A stretch of DNA of 64,000 nucleotides from Theristus sp. LFF4_11 (lineage: Eukaryota; Nematoda; Chromadorea; Monhysterida; Xyalidae), in NCBI GenBank assembly GCA_030248135.1, contig JASANC010001923.1, forward strand, positions 1 to 64,000, written 5' to 3'. Shown here piece after piece: positions 58,801-64,000 of this stretch (position 1 is its first letter; each line of letters starts with the position of its first letter). The position numbers and the translations under genes are program-made. A model generated the notes under the pieces. The model did not search any database. It worked only from the letters and a program-made list of their open reading frames with translations, and was not told where the DNA came from.

Positions 58801-61532
58801 TTATTGACCGGTCAGTGCACCGTTTATCACTCCTGAAAATTCCACTTTGTTTTGCTAATTTTGCTAATTGGCGCTATTTTTTCGCAAAATTTCTGCAGCC
58901 TATGACGACCAAAGCAATTCACAGATTTTTTACCAACCTCAATTGATGAGTATTTTTGTACCATAGTCATATGCTTGGGTTGACCAGTGGGCCACACATA
59001 CATGCCTTGAAACGAAGCTTATCGACAGTTTTTGCTTTGTGGACGGCGGACTGACACCGCGAGTGCTGGACACTGTTGTTGTTGCGCTTTTATCCGTGTC
59101 AGCGAGGCCGGTGCTGTTGTGCTCATGCGTGTTGTGTGTGCAGCTGGCCTGATGTCTCTGTTGCTGTTTCCGTCCGGCGCCGGCGTTGCACTGGTGTTCG
59201 GCATTCTGGTGGCGCAGATTCGCGCGTCACTCTCGATGGTGAGCATTTTCAAAGCGACCGTCACCGGTGCGTTGCTGCTGTTGCCGTTGGGCTACAAGAA
59301 GCTCGTGGCGTTGCTGAGCACACGCTACGGCATTTCGATCGATGGTTGGTTCAGGTTGATTGTGTCTTGTTGGCGTCTTTGTGCATTCTGGCACTTCAAA
59401 TCTGGCATGCTGGCTGGCTGCATCGACCAATCAGTACTGACCAGTCAGTGAGCCCAATTCAAAAGCAGCCAGTCTGCTGGTTGTCTATGATGTGCGGTTC
59501 GACTGTATTCAGAAAACGTTTTTGCGATTGCACTTGTGAATACGAAACATAAAACTGTCCGTGTTTTTTAGTGTTCACACGAAAAAACCAACGTCGAACC
59601 ACGTTCCTGATGTGTGTCTATGTTGGTCTGGTCCTGATGGCCATCACGATGCTCTACCATGGACGATTGGGAATCAGGTCTGGTGTCATGTTTTACAGAA
59701 CGGGAAAGCTATTTTCAATGATTTAGATCTTCAAATTATTGATAAAATAGTTTTTGATATTTCAGTTGGGAAAAACACACAACGAATTTAACGTGGACAG
59801 AGTTTGAGAACCGGTGCGGCCAATCTAGCGGTCGAAGTAATCAGCTCACTCGACAGTTGCAGTGCAGCGAATTGAAAGGTGCAACTTTTGAACGAAATTG
59901 AATTGAGTTCATAGCTCATTATTTTTTTAGTTTTTCATTCACTTTTGTTTCAATTGTTTCATCCACTTTTGTTCTTCTTCTTCAGATTCCGCAGTTTCCT
60001 GGAAGGGCAGTATTCAGTCGGTGCGAATCACGAAAATCGACAATTCACTCGAGTCGCTGCTCGACTATTTGCCAGACTCGCTGGCTGACTGGATGAAATG
60101 CTTTTATGGGGTGCCGCCGACCGCAAAATGGATACCGCGCGCTGATAGGTTGGTGAGGTTTTTTAATTTTCACATGACTGTTTGAAACACTACCCTTTCC
60201 GTTTTGCACGAATTTGAAAATCCGAAGTTACCGTACTCTGGCGGGTTTCACGTTACCATTACCATCATGCCTCATGCCAATTGACTTGCCACATGACGGG
60301 GATAGCTTGTGAGCCCCCTACTGGCTCTGGGGAAAACACCAGAGATTTGACGGCGATGTGAGGCTGCACTTTGTTAAAAGCGTTCCGCGTTTGTTTTTGT
60401 GTTTTACTCGTAAAAAATTCAACGCAGGACAAAAGCCACTCCCGAAATGACCCGGGACTGCTGGAGTATTCAAAATTTCAAAAGTGCAGTTTGCTCATTC
60501 TTGCTAGCGAATAAACTTGATGCACTAAATGGATCGCAGGTCCGGCGACTCGCACTGTACGCTGCGTTCGCATCACGTTTACACGTTCGACGTCGAGATC
60601 GTTGGACCGTTCGGTCAGGCACTGATCAGCAGCAGCAAAGGAACGGTGACCCTGAAAGCGGGACATGTGTTCAAGGAGTTGCTGTTGCTGGTGGATGAAG
60701 GTCGGTCGGTGGTTGGTGTTTGATCAGCATTTTGCTGTTTCGTTGCTTATTTTTTTATCAAATTTTTTTACTGGGCTGTGGCGCCCTTTCTTCACATTTT
60801 TTCAAAATTATGTTTTTTTCTGTATTTTTCCAATACTCGGTTTCAGGTGACGTCGTGTCATTTGTGGCGTTCTTTGAGGATTTCCCCGTATATCGTTATC
60901 CACCCAAACTGCGTCTGCTCAGTCTCGAGGTGTGTTCGGTTTTGCAAAAAAAATTAAAAGCGGAGATCCTACATTGGCGATCTTACTGTACTTTAAATCT
61001 ACACATCGGCAATGATAAGCCTTTGGATTCGCTGCTTTTCGGGGATATAGGGGCCGAAAAAAGCCATCGATAGGGCTCGGAGCACTAGTGTCCCCAGGAC
61101 AGAGTGGCGCTTAGCGGTTGTCCTTGCTCTCACAGCGAGGCCATTTGCCTGACAGAACGCTCATCTTTCACAACCAACCAGCCAAACCTGCGGCTTCCTA
61201 AAACCAGTACAAAAACAGCTAAAACTCGAGAAAAGAACAAATTCAGAAAACAGAAGCCATTTGTGCAAGCCAATTGCTTGGTGCAGTGCGTCTCGTGCGT
61301 AGCGTTTGACAAAGCCAGTCGACGCGACCGTGGGGACGCGCACGGCGGCGACGCACGAGCCCAGCAGCAGGCGTCGCACGAGCACAGAAAAGGAGCACAG
61401 ACGTCGACGACGCAGCCACGCCGTCTCGCCGTCGGACAAATGTACGGAGCGTACTTGTGGAGTCGAGTCTTTTACGCGTCGAAATTCCTGTTCAACTTCA
61501 TGTTCGGTCCGCTGTTTTTCATAAAACTGTAG
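52885..61532 (+). CDS. wfs1: Wolframin (WFS1 family), complete as modelled (21 exons, 987 codons)
   Basis: Wolframin is an ER multi-pass membrane protein involved in ER calcium and stress control. Exons: 52885-53005, 53140-53205, 53365-53514, 53813-53959 (donor uncertain), 54287-54405, 55808-55972, 56336-56472, 56739-56853, 57032-57119, 57189-57283, 57343-57389, 57492-57797 (acceptor 57492 or 57510), 58293-58542, 58726-58810, 59144-59344, 59572-59677, 59766-59878, 59986-60148, 60540-60700, 60847-60929, 61287-61532. Phases agree throughout. The N-terminus is hydrophilic. Membrane helices follow, with family blocks such as [33 protein letters not shown] and [12 protein letters not shown]. The lumenal C-terminus carries [48 protein letters not shown] and a final [15 protein letters not shown]. 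Exons before 55808 are assigned by splice phase and position rather than clear similarity. Confidence 0.93.
53600..53692 (+). repeat. Short interspersed repeat, TGATTGGTTGGTGATCACGT family (three copies)
   Basis: ACAGTCGAACTCTAAATTAT through CATGCTTTCTGTGCAG is repeated at 54472-54541 in the same orientation and at about 55642-55712 inverted. All three sit in introns of the wolframin gene; their shared CTGTGCAG end looks like an acceptor but is not needed by the gene model. Confidence 0.7.
57954..58186. mobile_element. TA-flanked MITE (233 bp), copy B
   Basis: Nearly identical to 15373-15605 and exactly the same length. TA flanks both ends (57952-57953 and 58187-58188). It lies in the wolframin intron 57798-58292. 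Confidence 0.88.
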
Positions 61533-62944
61533 ATAATTATATTGTTATTGTTTTTTTCGAAATCAAGTCGGTTATTTATTCTTCTCCGATAGGATCTCTC
61601 TGTCTGCCGAAATTCTCATCTGGAAGCTATATTTAATTTATTTTTTCTGTTCTGGTTGTGTACAGGTGCGATTTTTACGAAAAGATACCAGTGAAAAATG
61701 TGATAAACCGGTGGAAAGCGTTGATGCTTTACTCTGAACGTTAAAAAGAATTTTAGGATAGATACTTGAAAAACGAGTGGAAAGGAAATCAAAAAGTCAA
61801 CAATTTTTCATTTGTGAAAGTACTTTCTAATTATACAATGTATTTCTTTGCTTTGTTTGAAAAAAATATCTGAGAATACCCGTTGCAGAGTGCTCGCTTC
61901 TTTTGCCCGCTTACTCCAATCTAAGTCAAGCCATCAACTTCGAGATGTTCAATAAAGAAGCTGCGTCAGTTTTGTGATCATTTGAGAACATTGCGTCCAG
62001 TCCGCACGTCGCTTAATTCAGTTATCGCGTTGGCTTGTGCGCAATGTTGACTGACTGGCGGGCAATGGCAACATTTGGTGTCAAAACACGATTCTGGAAT
62101 GAAGAATGAATGTTCAAGCAATGCAATTGTGATCTGAATGGCATTTTTTATTTAGTCGCGCGCCGGTTCCGGAAACCATAAGGTACCAAACTCCGGCGGA
62201 AACGTTCCATAGGTTGCATGCATTGCGCCATCGGCAAAAGGTATTTTTGCGTTTTGGACTGTTTAATAATGGTCAATGTTTCGCTTGACATTGGTGTTTC
62301 GCAACGTCAGTTAATTTCGTTAGTGATAATTTGTGTTTGCTGCGTCAAGAGTGCGCTGCCCTAAAACCACGTTGCACAATTTTATTACGGTTGACTGGAT
62401 CGGAACCAGAATATGGAAAACGTAATGACAATATGGTTTACAAAATTCCTTTGTCACATCAAAATACTTGCGGTTTCCGCGCAACACACGATATTTCACT
62501 CTGTAATAAGCTTGTTTTCGTAAATGCGGATTAACTTGAATTAACGACCTTTAATTTTGGGATGTCCACGACTAGCAATTTGTGTTTAGAGTTTAGCCGT
62601 CGAATGACAATATATACCGAAACTTTTCATTTTCAATAGATCGAATAGCGTAACGCACAGTTTTTTTTTGGTGATGCCGATGCGCCTACGCACGAAACAA
62701 CTCGTCAGTTCAGGTTGAATGACTATTACGATTTCATCATGTTTATTGTTTTTTAAACGCAGCTTTAATTAAAATAACAGCAAAATTTGTATAGTTAAAG
62801 AGTGATATGCTACGTGCTCGGTCATTGGAACTGTAATTCATTGTTCCTGAGCCAATGAATTGCAGCCAATCAACCTGATTATTATTACAAGCAACAGCAA
62901 CTATATACTCAGTCCAAATAACCACAGCAGGAGAGAGAATTATC
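61533..62944. other. Wolframin 3' region and intergenic DNA
   Basis: No supported gene. It contains one reverse copy of the telomere-like motif (about 61905-61935, CTTACTCCAATCTAAGTCAAGCC-like) and presumably the promoter of the channel gene. Short open frames at 62331-62534 and 62743-62982 show no features. Confidence 0.5.
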
Positions 62945-64000
62945 ATGGCAAAGAAGAGTGTGTCAAAAAGATGGGCCAGCACAACGACGTGGCACGGTTG
63001 GTCTCATCTGCTCGAAACATCCAATTCTTGGGAACATCGCTTCTGGGCTGTAGTCTTAGTGATTTGTACAATTTTTCTAACCATTTCAATCATTTCAACG
63101 GTGACGTCGTATTTCGAATTGCCACCGTTTTCAACGTCGACCCAACGAGTGCACCACCACGCGATTCCATTCCCCGAAATCACACTTTGCAGTTTTAACA
63201 GGTCTGTGTCATTGCAAAAGGCTTGCAGTTTGGTGTTTTCTCTAATCCAGTTTTCTTGGTGGCATAGTTAATGTATTTCATTGGTAGGATCCTCAAGTCA
63301 GCTGCCGCACAATTCGGCCTGACCGATGAAGCCTTATTTCCACCGTTGTTGAGCGCCCTAGACGCAACGTACATTGCTCCAAAATATCGCTTCAACCAGG
63401 TGCCGCCATTTTTTTGAATGTTACATCAGTCACATGCGAGCTACAGTGAAAAGATATGCACAGAGCACAATAGAGCGCGTGCTTGCGTGGCATCGTGGCA
63501 GCGGCCGGAACATGTCGGTTGCAGAGCTGTTTCGTGTGCTGGGCATACGATGCATGCAGACGCTGGTGACGGCACGCAACGGCGATGACAGCTACTTCAA
63601 CGACAACACCGGCCGCCACGTTTGCTCGACCATGAAAAACGCGCGTGTTGCAATCCGTGAGATCGTCGATTCGACCTACGGAAAATGCTTTCGAATGACG
63701 TTCGCCGTCAACGTTACGGCTGGAGGTTTACTTTTCAAAAATAACGTTTTTTTCGTTGTTTTTTTCTCGAAAGACGATCCCATTGGAACTTTTGCCTTTT
63801 GTACGTTTCTGTTTGTTCCGTCAGTGTTTGATGTGCGTTTTCTTTCACAGGCATGAGCGGCGGGTTATCGTTTCTTTTTGTGGAGAACCCCGGCGAACAG
63901 CTGAAGGTGGTTGAGAATAATTTCTGGGACAGCGGTTATGCGATGTTTTTCGGTGACTCGTCCGAGTTTGTGCCGCTTATGCCTGGCTTTCGCACGTTGA
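62945..64000 (+). CDS. DEG/ENaC (degenerin) sodium channel subunit, 5' part, cut by window end
   Basis: Degenerins are trimeric, two-helix cation channels; in nematodes many act in touch or proton sensing. Exons: 62945-63201 (ATG), 63288-63399, 63464-63725, 63851 to the window end; all phases agree. Exon 1 encodes a short cytoplasmic N-terminus with the His-Gly gating motif in TTTWHGWSHLLE, the first membrane helix FWAVVLVICTIFLTISII and the post-helix FPEITLCSFNR signature. Exon 3 holds CMQTLVTARNGDDSYF and YGKCFRMTFAVNVTAG, and exon 4 GGLSFLFVENPGEQ, matching the extracellular finger/palm region. The cysteine-rich domain and second helix lie beyond position 64000. The specific subfamily cannot be named. 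Confidence 0.92.

Noticed and set aside
60447..60539. Extra wolframin exon starting at 60430 ([11 protein letters not shown]...)
   Set aside because: Splicing 60148 directly to 60540 keeps phase and gives the expected [15 protein letters not shown] block. The open frame before it reads on in a different frame.

Overview
This is a eukaryotic, very probably nematode, genomic window. Coding DNA is split into many small exons (about 24-930 bp) with GT-AG introns and short T-rich acceptors (typically TTTTCAG). The recognisable genes are animal ones: CPEB, integrin alpha, wolframin and a degenerin/ENaC channel. FLYWCH-MULE transposases and TTAGGC-like degenerate motifs also fit a nematode, but the species cannot be named from the sequence. 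Introns and intergenic DNA are packed with foldback elements, MITEs and minisatellites.

Layout. 1-900: tandem repeats and a dispersed telomere-like motif. 996-5534 (-): CPEB RNA-binding protein. 6160-7810: repeat clusters. 7893-15989 (-): a FLYWCH + MULE transposase whose exons run, in consistent splice phase, through a Gln/His-rich linker into a ubiquitin-specific protease (USP, peptidase C19); one intron holds a 2.6-kb hairpin minisatellite. 16.0-19.05 kb: two tandem Helentron-like non-autonomous elements. 19.57-22.4 kb (+): unassigned, partly coiled-coil exons. 22850-23755 (-): small C2H2 zinc-finger protein with an acidic DG-repeat tail. 23.9-24.66 kb: foldback element.

25448-46810 (+): a complete integrin alpha subunit in 27 exons (summed length divisible by three, 1188 codons). 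Its first intron carries a hAT-like element with a perfect 8-bp target duplication. Its 22nd intron carries two nested TTAA-flanked foldback elements. 48034-51930 (+): unassigned multi-exon gene with a mariner-type MITE at its first splice donor and a 1.3-kb foldback in its first intron. 52885-61532 (+): complete wolframin (WFS1) in 21 exons, 987 codons as modelled. 62945-64000 (+): 5' part of a DEG/ENaC channel, cut by the window edge.

The conserved genes are unrelated housekeeping, adhesion and signalling genes rather than one pathway. The most unusual object is the transposase-protease chain at 7.9-16.0 kb. The most unusual structural pattern is the number of palindromic TTAA- or TA-flanked elements, two of them sitting exactly in the TA of a GTA splice donor.
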